Positions 7,951-16,382 of a stretch of 64,000 bases of DNA are shown here, piece after piece; the stretch's first letter is position 1; each line of letters opens with the position of its first letter. A program made the translations under genes and the position numbers. A model generated the notes under the pieces. The model searched no databases. It was not told where the DNA came from and worked only from the letters and a program-made list of their open reading frames with translations. Origin of the DNA: Streptomyces sporangiiformans (GTDB lineage Bacteria; Actinomycetota; Actinomycetes; Streptomycetales; Streptomycetaceae); assembly GCF_005768555.2 (NCBI RefSeq), contig NZ_VCHX02000180.1:1-64000 (forward strand), read 5' to 3'.

Positions 7951-9720
7951 TCAGCCGTTGATCACGCCCGGCAGGGTCAGTGCGCCCAGCAGGGCCGCGC
8001 CCGCGAGCAGCCAGGCGACATAGTCGCCGATGTGCCCGGACTGCAGGCGTCGCAGCGGTCCGGCCCAGGCCCCGCCGGGCAGCCCCTCCCGTCGCGTGAC
8101 GGCGAGGGCGGCGAGGGCCACGGCCAGCAGGGTCGAGGTGAGACCGAGGAGCACTCCCGCCAGGGTCCAGTGGGCCGAGGTGAACGCCCCGGCGGATCCG
8201 GCCTCGCTCACGGAGTGCTCCACGGCGGCGGCGAAACCCGGCGCCACGCCGACGGCGAGCGAGGCGGCGAGCAGCAGCGCGGGGACGGCGCTCATGGTGT
8301 CCGGCACGCGCTTCAGCCGCCGCCGGGTCTCCGGCCGCTCGCCGGCGCCGGTCGTCTCGTACGCGGCGTGCTCCTCGGGCCGGGGGCCGAGGCCGAAGAA
8401 CACCCGTGCGGCGACCCGCAGCACCGCGCCCGCCGTCACCGTCGACACCAGGACGAACAGCACGGTCAACGCGGGCCCAGCCGCCTCCTCGGTGAGCGCC
8501 TTGCCCAGCGCGGTGCCGAAGGGCGGCAGCCCGGCCAGCCCCAGGGCGCCGACGAGGAAGAGCACCGCGACCCCGCGCAGCTCACGGCCGCGCCCGTGCA
8601 GCGCGTGCTCGTCGACGCTGCCGTACCGGTCGAGGACGATGCCCGTGCAGGCGAAGAGGGCGGCCTTCACCCCGGCGTGGCCGAGGATGTACAGCGCGAC
8701 ACCTCCGTCCGCCGCCGGGGTCAGCACACCGACGCCGATGAGGAACAGCCCTGTGTGGGCGACCGTCGAATACGCCAGCAGCCGTTTGATGTGCCGTTGG
8801 TACCAGCACATGACCGCGCCGACCACACTCGTCAGCACGCCGAGCACGAGCAGCGCCCGGTGCAGGTCCGCCGCCGGGATGCCGCCCGGGCCCGCGAAGA
8901 CGTCCCCGTACACACGCCAGACTCCGTACACGCCGAGCTCGACCATCACACCCGACAGCAGCATGCACACCGGTGTCGGCGCGACCGCGTGCGCGTCCGG
9001 CAGCCAGAAGTGGAAGGGCACGGCCGCGGCCTTGACGAGAAACCCGGTCAGCACGAGCACGAAGGCCGCGAGGACCAGCGCGTCGGGTGGGCCGTACGCG
9101 TCGAGCCGCCGCCCGATCTGTGTCATGGCGAGCTCTCCGGTGCGCGCGTACAGCAGCACGATGCCCATCAACAGGGCGTACGCACCGAGCGAGTTGACGA
9201 CGCCGAAGGTCAGCGCGCCCTGCACGGCCCTTGCCTCCTCGACCCGGTGGCCCGTCAGGGCGTACGCGACGACGCTCATCAGCTCGAAGAAGACGAAGGC
9301 GTTGAAGAGGTCCCCCGCGATCGCGAAGCCGCACATGCCGCCCTGGAAGAGCAGCATGAGCGCCGGGTAGGAGCCCGTGTGGCGACGCGGCGGTTCGTCG
9401 AAGTAGCGCCAGGAGTACGCCAGTGCCGCGAGAGTGAGCAGTGAGGCGAGCGCCGCCATGCCGAGGGCCGGTCCGTCGCCGACGAGCACGATGCCCACGC
9501 TCACGCCGTCGCGGGGCACCCAGTCGCCCACCCACTCGACCAGGGGCGGCGAGGACTGGAGGGCAAGGTGGATGGCGAGGGCCGCGGTGGCCGCCGACAC
9601 GGCGCAGCCCACCGGCTCGGCCGCGGCGCGCGGCAGTCTGCTGCCGCAGGCGACGAGGAGGGCGGCGCCGAGGAGCGGTCCGGCGACGAGCAGCGGCAGC
9701 AGGTGGCTCGGATGATTCAT
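7951..9720 (-). CDS. mnhD: Mrp antiporter subunit D (MnhD/MrpD)
   Basis: A 589-residue polytopic membrane protein of the proton-pumping antiporter family (also NuoL/M/N). Characteristic stretches are FFELMSVVAYALTGH (the TM5 glutamate), KAAAVPFHFWLPDAHAVAPTPV (lysine of TM7) and KRLLAYSTVAHTG. It should form the ion-translocating channel of a Na+(or K+)/H+ antiporter complex. Last gene of the operon; its ATG overlaps the mnhC stop by one base (TGATG). Its C-terminus (HIGDYVAWLLAG) resembles the end of MrpA/NuoL-type subunits. Because no full MrpA is present here, this may be the only large channel subunit of the complex. Confidence 0.9.
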   Translation of the reverse strand: MNHPSHLLPLLVAGPLLGAALLVACGSRLPRAAAEPVGCAVSAATAALAIHLALQSSPPLVEWVGDWVPRDGVSVGIVLVGDGPALGMAALASLLTLAALAYSWRYFDEPPRRHTGSYPALMLLFQGGMCGFAIAGDLFNAFVFFELMSVVAYALTGHRVEEARAVQGALTFGVVNSLGAYALLMGIVLLYARTGELAMTQIGRRLDAYGPPDALVLAAFVLVLTGFLVKAAAVPFHFWLPDAHAVAPTPVCMLLSGVMVELGVYGVWRVYGDVFAGPGGIPAADLHRALLVLGVLTSVVGAVMCWYQRHIKRLLAYSTVAHTGLFLIGVGVLTPAADGGVALYILGHAGVKAALFACTGIVLDRYGSVDEHALHGRGRELRGVAVLFLVGALGLAGLPPFGTALGKALTEEAAGPALTVLFVLVSTVTAGAVLRVAARVFFGLGPRPEEHAAYETTGAGERPETRRRLKRVPDTMSAVPALLLAASLAVGVAPGFAAAVEHSVSEAGSAGAFTSAHWTLAGVLLGLTSTLLAVALAALAVTRREGLPGGAWAGPLRRLQSGHIGDYVAWLLAGAALLGALTLPGVING

Positions 9721-10070
9721 CAGCCGCGCAGTTCGGAGAGTTCGTCCGGGTCGACCGTGCCGTGGCGTTTGGAGATCTGCAGGATGAGGGCGAGCAGCAG
9801 GGCGGTGACGGTGGCGCCCACGACCACATCGGTGAGGGCCAGGGCCTGGACGACGGGGTCCACCAGGGGCCGCGAACCGGGCTCGATGTCGGAGTGGACG
9901 GGGGCGGTGGCGCCGTCGCGGTACCCGACGGCGATGAGCAGCACGTAGGTCGCCGCCTGGCACACCGCCAGGCAGCCCACGGCGTGGATCAGGTTGCGGC
10001 TGGTGGCCAGGCCGTAGCAGCCGGCCAGGAAGATCCAGACGGCGACGAGATACGGCAGCACGGACATCAT
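9720..10070 (-). CDS. mnhC: Mrp antiporter subunit C (NuoK-like)
   Basis: A 116-residue, three-helix membrane protein of the MnhC/NuoK family, shown by the NLIHAVGCLAVCQAATYVLL segment and DPVVQALALTDVVVGATVTA. Start at the first of two adjacent ATGs (10070), with GGGGAG upstream inside the end of mnhB. It sits 7 bp after mnhB and overlaps mnhD. It lies in the middle of the antiporter complex membrane arm. Length is normal for the family. Confidence 0.88.
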   Translation of the reverse strand: MMSVLPYLVAVWIFLAGCYGLATSRNLIHAVGCLAVCQAATYVLLIAVGYRDGATAPVHSDIEPGSRPLVDPVVQALALTDVVVGATVTALLLALILQISKRHGTVDPDELSELRG

Positions 10071-10077
10071 GGTCGGC

Positions 10078-10836
10078 TCACTCCCCGCTCTCTTCGGTCC
10101 CGACGGCGTTCTCTTCGATCTCGACGGCCTGGTCCAGGAAGCGGGCGAGCAGGACGACTGCCGCACAGGCGACCTCCATGCCCACGGCCGCGTTGAGCAG
10201 CGGGACGGTGCCGCCGGACGACAGCGTGTTGAACGTGCCGTACGGCAGCAGTGTGTTGGCGAGGAACGCGGTGCCGGCCAGCACGCCCGCGATCCCCAGG
10301 ACGAGGTACGCGGACGTCCCGAGGGCGTCGCCGACCTCGTACAGGCCGACCGGCCGCACCCGTTCCAGGGCGCGGTAGTCGGCGCCGAGGTACAGCAGGT
10401 GCAGGGCGGTCGCGGCGACCACGCCGCCCTGGAAGCCGCCGCCGGGGCTGAGCTGTCCGTGGGCGACGACGTACAGGCCGACGAGGAGGGCGACGGGGAG
10501 GGTGATGAGCGCGTAGCGGCGGACGGGCGGGGCGACGTGGGCGGGGGCCGGTTGCGCGCGGTGTTCGTCGCGGGTCTGGCGGAGCAGCACCACGGTGCCG
10601 AGGACGGCCGCGAACAGGATCGTCATCTCGCCCATCGTGTCGAAGGCGCGCTGGTCGAAGTTGACGGACGACACCGCGTTGGCGGTGCGCCGGGCAAGGG
10701 ACTCGCGCACCGCCCGCTCCCCGTACGGGTGCCGGTCGCCGCCGAAGCCGGGCAGTTCCAGGCAGGCGGCGAAGAGGAGCGCGGCGAGGCCCGCACCGCC
10801 GAGGGCCAGGAGCCACAGCCGTACGCGCCGGCTCAC
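10078..10836 (-). CDS. mnhB: Fused MbhE-MnhB antiporter subunit
   Basis: A 252-residue membrane protein with two parts. Residues about 45-85 (NFDQRAFDTMGEMTILFAAV) match the MbhE-like segment that in canonical systems is the C-terminus of MrpA. The rest (LSPGGGFQGGVVAATALHLLYL) is MnhB. So the MrpA tail is detached from MrpA and joined to subunit B. GTG start at 10836 overlaps the stop of the preceding gene as GTGA, implying translational coupling. A structural membrane subunit of the Mrp complex. Confidence 0.85.
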   Translation of the reverse strand: MSRRVRLWLLALGGAGLAALLFAACLELPGFGGDRHPYGERAVRESLARRTANAVSSVNFDQRAFDTMGEMTILFAAVLGTVVLLRQTRDEHRAQPAPAHVAPPVRRYALITLPVALLVGLYVVAHGQLSPGGGFQGGVVAATALHLLYLGADYRALERVRPVGLYEVGDALGTSAYLVLGIAGVLAGTAFLANTLLPYGTFNTLSSGGTVPLLNAAVGMEVACAAVVLLARFLDQAVEIEENAVGTEESGE

Positions 10837-11093
10837 TCCGTACGCCCCTTGCGCCGGCCTCGGCGCCGCACCTTGCGCACGGAGAGCAGCAGCAACAGCG
10901 GGGTCAGGGCGGATCCGACGGCGAGTTGGGACAGGGCCACGTCGGGCGCCTGGAGCACGGTGAACAGCAGGGCCAGCGCGACACCGAGCACCGCGAGGAC
11001 CAGCGCCTGGCGTACGGGGTCGCGGGCGGCGACGGCCGCGGTCGCGGTGGCGGCGACCAGCAGCAGGGTGACGGCGATCAGCATGTCATTCAT
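10833..11093 (-). CDS. MbhD-like (DUF4040) antiporter subunit
   Basis: An 86-residue membrane protein matching the MbhD/DUF4040 domain (DPVRQALVLAVLGVALALLFTVLQAPDVALSQLAVG), which is normally an internal part of large MrpA proteins. Here it stands alone. The ATG at 11093 (MNDML) lies 8 bp inside the end of mnhFG. The ribosome site is poor, consistent with coupled translation. Basic C-terminus (RKVRRRGRRKGR) is likely cytoplasmic. Confidence 0.8.
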   Translation of the reverse strand: MNDMLIAVTLLLVAATATAAVAARDPVRQALVLAVLGVALALLFTVLQAPDVALSQLAVGSALTPLLLLLSVRKVRRRGRRKGRTE

Positions 11094-11544
11094 GGCGGTC
11101 ACCGCCCTTGGGCATGCCGCGGGCCAGCGCGCGGGACGCGACGAGGCTGCCGCTGATCATCAGCGCGCCGGTCACCAGGAGTTTCACCATCGCCCGTCCC
11201 GGCCCGGTGGCCGCGCACACCGCCGCGACGACCGCCGCGGAGAAGGCCACGGCCACCCAGGTGAGCGTCAGGCCGATGGGCGGGTCCTCGTGGAGGTCCT
11301 CGGCGAGCAGCCGGGCGAAGACGAGGGTGCCGATGGGGCCCAGGAGGGCGAGGACCAGGGCGACATCGACGTACGAAGGCCTTCGGTAGCCCTGGGCGAG
11401 CAGGAGCAGTGCGGGACAGGCCAGCGTGGTGGACAGGTTCTGCGCCACGACCCGGCGCCGCAGCGGGCCCGTGGCCACGCCCCACACCGCCGCCGCGCCT
11501 CCCCCGGCCAGCGCGACCGTCGCCGTGACGGTCCAGCCGTTCAC
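11086..11544 (-). CDS. Fused MnhF-MnhG-like antiporter subunit
   Basis: A 152-residue membrane protein. The first half (RRRVVAQNLSTTLACPALLL and YVDVALVLALLGPIGTLVFARLL) is MnhF. The second half ends in VKLLVTGALMISGSLVASRALARG, which resembles the C-terminus of MnhG, but the usual MnhG motifs with an acidic helix are degenerate. GTG start at 11544 overlaps the mnhE stop as GTGA. If the reading is right, F and G have merged and G is reduced. It may alternatively be classed simply as a long MnhF. Confidence 0.72.
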   Translation of the reverse strand: MNGWTVTATVALAGGGAAAVWGVATGPLRRRVVAQNLSTTLACPALLLLAQGYRRPSYVDVALVLALLGPIGTLVFARLLAEDLHEDPPIGLTLTWVAVAFSAAVVAAVCAATGPGRAMVKLLVTGALMISGSLVASRALARGMPKGGDRHE

Positions 11545-11747
11545 CGCGCGCCCACCGCCCGGCGCGCGGCGCGCGCCGCGACTGCCCCGACCAGGGCGAC
11601 GGCGGCTCCCAGCACCAGTTCCAGGGCATCCACCACCGAGATGAGCACCAGCCAGAGGACGGCCAGGACGGCCCACCACGCGAGGACTTCGAACAGCGCC
11701 AGGAGGAAGTCGGACAAGGCGTGGAGGAGAGTCGTACGCCGCGTCAT
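11541..11747 (-). CDS. Short MnhE-like antiporter subunit
   Basis: A 68-residue hydrophobic protein whose segment LWLVLISVVDALELVLGAAVALVGAVAARAARR looks like the membrane part of MnhE, but at under half the usual ~160 residues. ATG at 11747 has a strong GGAGGTG site; the longer frame upstream is promoter DNA. First gene of the six-gene antiporter operon reading leftwards. It is either a genuinely reduced MnhE or an unrelated small membrane protein recruited to the operon. Confidence 0.65.
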   Translation of the reverse strand: MTRRTTLLHALSDFLLALFEVLAWWAVLAVLWLVLISVVDALELVLGAAVALVGAVAARAARRAVGAR

Positions 11748-11975
11748 GCGCACCTCCGAAGCTCTGGCCTTTTTCAGTCGATATATCCGATACGTCATCC
11801 AAACACCGTCCGACGGCCGTCCGGCGGCGGCGCGCGACACGTTTCCGCCCGGAGTGCCCCGCCGTCGCCCAGGAAACCGGCCGACCCCGTGTCGGACCTG
11901 TCGGTCGTGGGCATCGTCGTCCGGTTCGGGGGTAACCATCCATGACAAGGCGTCAGTTGAACGCTGGAGGGTTGT
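11748..11975. promoter_or_regulatory. Divergent promoter region, Mrp operon / VanZ gene
   Basis: A 228-bp gap between the leftward antiporter operon and the rightward vanZ-like gene must carry both promoters. An AT-richer patch lies at 11769-11800 (contains CGATATATCCGATA). I see no convincing operator or riboswitch fold. Confidence 0.4.
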
Positions 11976-12515
11976 ATGGCCCGTGCCCCGACGTCACGCT
12001 CGCGTACGGCGAAGTCGGTCCGTCGGCGGACCACAGCACCGCCTGGCCGACGACCACTTCCCTTTCTCGTTCGCCTACTGGTACTGCTGGTCGCCGTCGC
12101 GGCCATGGTGGCGTTCGCCGCCGCGCTGGCCCGGCTCACGCTGCAGCCGTCTCCGGCCTCCGAGTCGCTGACGCACAGCAATCTGCGCCCGGGACATTCG
12201 CTGCGGGCCTACCTGGACCAGCCCGAACTCCGCGACGCGGTCAAGCAGATCGGTGGGAATCTCGTCCTCGGCATCCCCTTCGGGGTCCTGCTGCCCGTGC
12301 TGCTGCCCGGGGCCCGCCGGTTTCTGTGGGTGGTCGCCCTCACCGCGGCGGTGATGCTGCTGGTCGAGCTGGTGCAGGGCGCGCTGATCACCGGGCGCGC
12401 CTTCGACATAGACGACGTGCTGCTCAACATCACCGGGGCGATGGTCGGTCATCTGCTCCTGGGCAGACGGCTGGGCCGGGCCGTGCATCCGCGCGAGCGC
12501 CGCGGCGCGGCCTGA
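11976..12515 (+). CDS. VanZ family membrane protein
   Basis: A 179-residue protein with about four membrane helices. Conserved VanZ-like stretches are NLVLGIPFGVLLPVLLP, LLVELVQGALITGRAFDIDDVLLNITGAMVG; the FDIDDVLLNTxG block is diagnostic. ATG at 11976 has GGAGGG five to six bases upstream. VanZ proteins were named for low-level teicoplanin resistance, but most family members have no tested function and are not glycopeptide resistance genes. No van cluster is nearby. Confidence 0.88.
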   Translation: MARAPTSRSRTAKSVRRRTTAPPGRRPLPFLVRLLVLLVAVAAMVAFAAALARLTLQPSPASESLTHSNLRPGHSLRAYLDQPELRDAVKQIGGNLVLGIPFGVLLPVLLPGARRFLWVVALTAAVMLLVELVQGALITGRAFDIDDVLLNITGAMVGHLLLGRRLGRAVHPRERRGAA

Positions 12516-12606
12516 GCACGGCGGCTCGGGCGGCGACTCGGGCGTACGGCTCGGGCGGCGGCTCGGGCGTACGGCCGTACGGCCGCCCCAGGCTCCGACG
12601 CAGGCC

Positions 12607-12843
12607 CTAGTGGACCGTCCAGGTGAGCTTGTCGCCGCCCACCCAGCGGACTACTTCCGGGTCGTCGGCGTCGTGGACCGGGATGCCGTACGCCGCGGCG
12701 GCCATCAGGACGTCCGTCAGGGCCTTGGCCTCGCCGATGACATAGCCGTCGATCTCCACGATGCGGAAGGGCGGATTCCCGGGCTGGACGCCCAGCACGG
12801 TGATCCGCGGGTGCGAGATGTAGGGGCTTGCGCTTTCGGTCAT
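12607..12843 (-). CDS. Small conserved-looking hypothetical protein
   Basis: A 78-residue soluble protein beginning MTESASPYISHPR and ending GGDKLTWTVH. It has a balanced composition, no membrane segment and Streptomyces-like codon use, so it is likely real, though I cannot assign a family. Start is ATG at 12843, with a modest GGTGGGA site; the longer frame is intergenic. It converges with vanZ across a short 91-bp gap made of degenerate CGGCTCGGGCG repeats and is divergent from the PHP gene. Confidence 0.6.
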   Translation of the reverse strand: MTESASPYISHPRITVLGVQPGNPPFRIVEIDGYVIGEAKALTDVLMAAAAYGIPVHDADDPEVVRWVGGDKLTWTVH

Positions 12844-13023
12844 GATCCCACCGGTTCCACATGCATGCCGCCGGTAAGCCTGCCAAGGCGGCGATGTCGG
12901 TCGTCGTGGCCCAGGCCGCGCCGACGTGGTCGGCGCCCGAAACGAGGGGCGCACTTCATGGTGGCACAGGGAGGATCCGGTGGCTGCCGCGCGGGCCGGT
13001 CCGAGCCGCGCGAAGGTGGAGGC

Positions 13024-14061
13024 ATGGACCCGATCGAGGCCCTGGACCGGATCGCCTTCCTGCTGGAACGGTCGCAGGCTCCCACCTATCGCGTACGGGC
13101 GTTCCGCACGGCGGCGGCCCTGGTGGCCGCTCTACCGGACGACGAACTGACCCGACGGGCGGCCGCCGGGTCGCTGGAGTCGCTGAAGGGCATCGGGCCG
13201 AAGACCGCGCAGGTGGTGCGCGAGGCGCTGGCCGGGCAGGTGCCGGGCTATCTGGAACGGCTGGAGCGGGAGAGCCCGGATCCGCTGTCTCAGGGCGGTG
13301 AGCGGCTGCGGGCACTGCTGCGCGGCGACTGCCATCTGCATTCGGACTGGTCGGACGGCGGGAGCCCGATCGAGGAGATGGGGCGAGCGGCGGCCGGGCT
13401 CGGACACGAGTGGGCGGTGCTCACCGACCACTCGCCGCACCTCACGGTGGCGAACGGGCTGACCCCCGAGCGGCTGCGGGAGCAGCTCGCCGTGGTGGCG
13501 GAACTCAACGCCCGATGGGCTCCTTTCCGGCTGCTGACCGGCATCGAGTGCGACATCCTCGACGACGGCTCGCTCGACCAGGAACGGGAGCTGCTGGAGC
13601 AGCTCGACGTCGTGGTCGTGTCGGTGCACTCCAAGCTCCGTATGGACGCGGCGGCCATGACGCGCCGTATGGTCGCCGCCGTCCGCAACCCGCTGTCCGA
13701 CGTGCTGGGGCACTGCACGGGCCGGCTCGTCGGCGGTCGCGGGCGGCCCGAGTCGCAGTTCGACGCGGACGCTGTCTTCGCGGCCTGTGCGGACTCGGGA
13801 ACGGCGGTCGAGATCAACAGCCGTCCGGAACGGCTCGATCCGCCGCGCCGGCTCCTGCGCCGGGCGGTCGACGCGGGTGTCCTGTTCTCCGTGGACACCG
13901 ACGCCCACGCACCCGGCCAGCTCGACTGGCAGGGGTACGGGTGCGCGCGAGCCGAGGAGTGCGGGGTACCCGCCGGACGCGTGGTCACCACTTGGTCGGC
14001 GGACGAACTGCTGGCCTGGACGCGGCATCGCGAGACGCCGCACGGCGTGCGCGGTCCGTGA
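13024..14061 (+). CDS. PHP-domain phosphoesterase with N-terminal HhH region
   Basis: A 345-residue protein. Residues about 1-90 form a PolX-like helix-hairpin-helix region (TYRVRAFRTAAALV, SLKGIGPKTAQVV). From about residue 100 a PHP domain follows, with metal ligands in CHLHSDWSDG, VLTDHSPH, GIECDIL, SVHSK and the final DTDAHAP. It resembles PolX without the polymerase palm, so a stand-alone DNA or nucleotide phosphoesterase is likely. ATG at 13024 gives a natural N-terminus (MDPIEALDRIAF). Downstream lies a large tandem repeat before the HAD gene. Confidence 0.85.
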   Translation: MDPIEALDRIAFLLERSQAPTYRVRAFRTAAALVAALPDDELTRRAAAGSLESLKGIGPKTAQVVREALAGQVPGYLERLERESPDPLSQGGERLRALLRGDCHLHSDWSDGGSPIEEMGRAAAGLGHEWAVLTDHSPHLTVANGLTPERLREQLAVVAELNARWAPFRLLTGIECDILDDGSLDQERELLEQLDVVVVSVHSKLRMDAAAMTRRMVAAVRNPLSDVLGHCTGRLVGGRGRPESQFDADAVFAACADSGTAVEINSRPERLDPPRRLLRRAVDAGVLFSVDTDAHAPGQLDWQGYGCARAEECGVPAGRVVTTWSADELLAWTRHRETPHGVRGP

Positions 14062-14066
14062 CGACT

Positions 14067-14250
14067 TACACGGGGTACGCGGGTACACGGGGTACGCGGG
14101 TACACGGGGTACGCGGGTACACGGGGTACGCGGGTACACGGGGTACGCGGGTACACGGGGTACGCGGGTACACGGGGTACGCGGGTACACGGGGTACGCG
14201 GGTACGCGGGTACGCGGGTACGCGGGTACGCGGGTACGCGGGTACGCGGG
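14067..14250 (+). repeat. 17-bp / 8-bp tandem repeat tract
   Basis: Eight perfect copies of a 17-bp unit (TACACGGGG + TACGCGGG) run from 14067 to 14202, then six more copies of only the 8-bp half TACGCGGG run to 14250. The tract lies between the PHP stop (14061) and the HAD start (14280) and has no stop codon in several frames, so upstream frames read straight into the HAD gene. Perfect identity suggests recent expansion by slippage. Confidence 0.97.
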
Positions 14251-14279
14251 AAGTCTGGCGAGTGGCGAAGGGACAGCCC

Positions 14280-14945
14280 ATGGGACGAGCGGCCGTGTTC
14301 GACGTCGACGGCACACTCGTCGACACCAACCACCTTCATGTGACGGCCTGGTGGGAGGCCTTCCGGCAGGCCGGGCACAGGGTGCCGATGCACGCCATCC
14401 ACCGGGCGGTGGGCCTCGGCGCCCACGATCTCGTCGCGCATCTGCTGGGCGACGACCGGGACACGGACGAGGACGACACGCTCAGCGCCGCGCACAAGAC
14501 CCTCTACGGCACGTACTTCGACCGGCTGCCACCCCTGCCGGATGCCGGGGACCTGCTGCGGCGCCTGGACCGCGACGGCTGGAGTGTTGTGCTCGCCACC
14601 TCCGCCGGCGGGCCGGAGCTCGCGGCGCTGCGCCGCGCCCTCGACGCCGACGAGGCCATCCGCGCCACGGCTAGCGCAGACGAGGTGGAGGCGGGCAAGC
14701 CCGCGCCCGAGCCGGTGGAGCGCGCCCTGGAACTCGCCGGGGCACCCGCCGAGCGATCGGTGTTCGTCGGCGACACGGTCTGGGACATGCGCGCGGGAAG
14801 CCTGGCGGGTGTCCTCTGCGTGGGCGTCCTGTGCGGTGGCATTCCGCGGGCCGACCTGGAGGAGGCCGGTGCTCGTGCCGTCTACCGGGACCCGGGTCAT
14901 CTGCTGGCGTCGCTGACCGACAGCCCCCTGGCATCGGGCGAATGA
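14280..14945 (+). CDS. HAD-superfamily phosphatase
   Basis: A 221-residue haloacid dehalogenase-type hydrolase. Motif I is FDVDGTLVDTN (nucleophile Asp), motif II is around VLATSAGG, the lysine is in VEAGKPAPEP, and motif IV is FVGDTVWDMRAG. A helical cap follows motif I, as in phosphoglycolate phosphatase and beta-phosphoglucomutase relatives. ATG at 14280 has AAGGGA upstream. The frame remains open through the tandem repeat, but the repeat-encoded peptide (TRGTRVHGVRGY) is not protein-like. Substrate unknown; probably a small phosphorylated metabolite. Confidence 0.85.
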   Translation: MGRAAVFDVDGTLVDTNHLHVTAWWEAFRQAGHRVPMHAIHRAVGLGAHDLVAHLLGDDRDTDEDDTLSAAHKTLYGTYFDRLPPLPDAGDLLRRLDRDGWSVVLATSAGGPELAALRRALDADEAIRATASADEVEAGKPAPEPVERALELAGAPAERSVFVGDTVWDMRAGSLAGVLCVGVLCGGIPRADLEEAGARAVYRDPGHLLASLTDSPLASGE

Positions 14946-15042
14946 ACCGCACCGGCGGCGGTGCCGGCGAAGCGGAATCGCGCCGGAAGCGGAATCGTGC
15001 CGGGAGGCATGAGCCCCCCGTTTCTCCGGTTACTCGCCCCGC

Positions 15043-16257
15043 ATGATCCGTGTGAGTCAGGTCGGGGACCGGATGCGGGACGAGGCGCGGGCCGTCGTCG
15101 GTGCGGCGCGGCGGGCCGGGAGTGGACCGGGCAGAGAACGGGACCTTGTCGCGCAGTCGCTCAAGGCCGCCGCGGCGGCGCTGCTCGCATGGATGGTGGC
15201 GCGTGAGTGGCTGGGCGACCCGATGGCGCTGATGGCGCCATGGGTGGCGGTGGTCCTGGTTCAGGCCACGGTCTACAGCTCGCTGCGGCGGGCGGCCCAG
15301 CAGTTCGCGGCGATCTGCGTCGGCACGCTGCTGGCGTCGGTGGCCCAGGTGGTCACCGGCGACACCCTGGTCGCCCTCGCGCTGTCCGTCCCGGTACTGA
15401 TGCTGCTGAGCAACTGGCCTCGCCTCGGCGACCAGGGCATCTACGCCACGACCGTCGCCCTGTTCACGCTCACCACGGGCGCCGTGTCGGGCTCCGCGAT
15501 CGGCCATCGGCTCGCGCAGGCCGCCCTCGGGGCCGTCATCGGGGTCGCCGTCAACGCCTTGGTACTGCCCCCGATCCACCTGCGGGACGTGCGCGAGAAC
15601 CTCGCGGCCCTCGCCCACGAGGCGGGCGACGTGCTGACCGGCATCGCCGAGGACCTGCGGCAGGGCGACTGGGACGCGTCGACGGCCGCGAACTGGTCGC
15701 ACGCGTCCACGCGCCTGGCGCGCCGGCTCGACGGCCTGCGCGCGGCGCGTGGCTGGAGCGAGGAGAGCCTGCGACTGACGCGGGGCTGGTTGAGGGCGTT
15801 CCACCGGGTGCCGCTGGATGTCCCGGCGGGCGGCGAGGACGAGCGGTGGAGCCGGATCACCGGGCATGTGGCCGCGCTGACCCGGGCCCTGACGGCCGCG
15901 GTCGACGACAACCGGATCGCCGGCCCGCCGGACGGCACGACGGGGGAAAGCTATGCCCGGTTACTCGCCCTGCTCGGGGAGGCGTGCCGCCGCGAGAGCC
16001 GGTCGCTGCTGGAATCGTGCGGACGCACGGCACGGCAGGAGTCGCACTCCCACGACCCTCGCCGCCGGGCGGAGGCGGCGATGCGGGAACTGCACAGGAC
16101 CCTGCAGACGAGCCTGCGCGACCACGCCGGCCTCAGCGCCGCCCGCACGGCCGTCCTGGGCACCTTGCTGCTCCAGGCCGAGAACATCTGGGCGGAGATC
16201 GAGCGGCCGGGAGAGGACGGGAACCTCGACAGTGCGGTACGGGTGCGCCGGTCGTGA
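15043..16257 (+). CDS. FUSC-type aromatic acid exporter family protein
   Basis: A 404-residue protein with about six membrane helices in residues 40-175 (LLAWMVAREWL, MALMAPWVAVVLVQATVYSS, LVALALSVPVLMLLS) followed by a helical cytosolic tail. The layout fits the FUSC/ArAE (aromatic acid exporter) group. The start at 15043 lacks a clear ribosome site; ATG at 15073 is an alternative that would remove 10 residues. A related protein is encoded at 21376-22626. Substrate unknown. A strong terminator follows at 16321. Confidence 0.78.
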   Translation: MIRVSQVGDRMRDEARAVVGAARRAGSGPGRERDLVAQSLKAAAAALLAWMVAREWLGDPMALMAPWVAVVLVQATVYSSLRRAAQQFAAICVGTLLASVAQVVTGDTLVALALSVPVLMLLSNWPRLGDQGIYATTVALFTLTTGAVSGSAIGHRLAQAALGAVIGVAVNALVLPPIHLRDVRENLAALAHEAGDVLTGIAEDLRQGDWDASTAANWSHASTRLARRLDGLRAARGWSEESLRLTRGWLRAFHRVPLDVPAGGEDERWSRITGHVAALTRALTAAVDDNRIAGPPDGTTGESYARLLALLGEACRRESRSLLESCGRTARQESHSHDPRRRAEAAMRELHRTLQTSLRDHAGLSAARTAVLGTLLLQAENIWAEIERPGEDGNLDSAVRVRRS

Positions 16258-16320
16258 TACGGCTCACGGTTGGACGGTCCTGGCCTGGGAACACCCGTCG
16301 GTAATTTACCGTTGAATCAG

Positions 16321-16361
16321 AAGGCCCCGACCGTGATTCCCCCGTCCGGTCGGGGCCTTTT
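16321..16361. terminator. Rho-independent terminator, bidirectional
   Basis: AAGGCCCCGACCG (16321-16333) pairs perfectly with CGGTCGGGGCCTT (16347-16359) and is followed by TT. It lies between the rightward exporter gene and the leftward phosphotransferase gene and can serve both. Confidence 0.93.
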
Positions 16362-16382
16362 CGTCATGGGCCGCGCCGAGGA

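Noticed and set aside
11976..12515. Glycopeptide (van) resistance
   Set aside because: VanZ alone is widespread and no vanH, vanA or vanX genes are present.
14067..14250. CRISPR array
   Set aside because: Units are contiguous and perfect with no unique spacers between them, and no cas genes are near.
13410..14945. 511-residue ORF joining PHP shadow, tandem repeat and HAD protein
   Set aside because: Open only because the repeat lacks stops; the part before 14280 is a shadow of the PHP gene and repeat-encoded low-complexity peptide.
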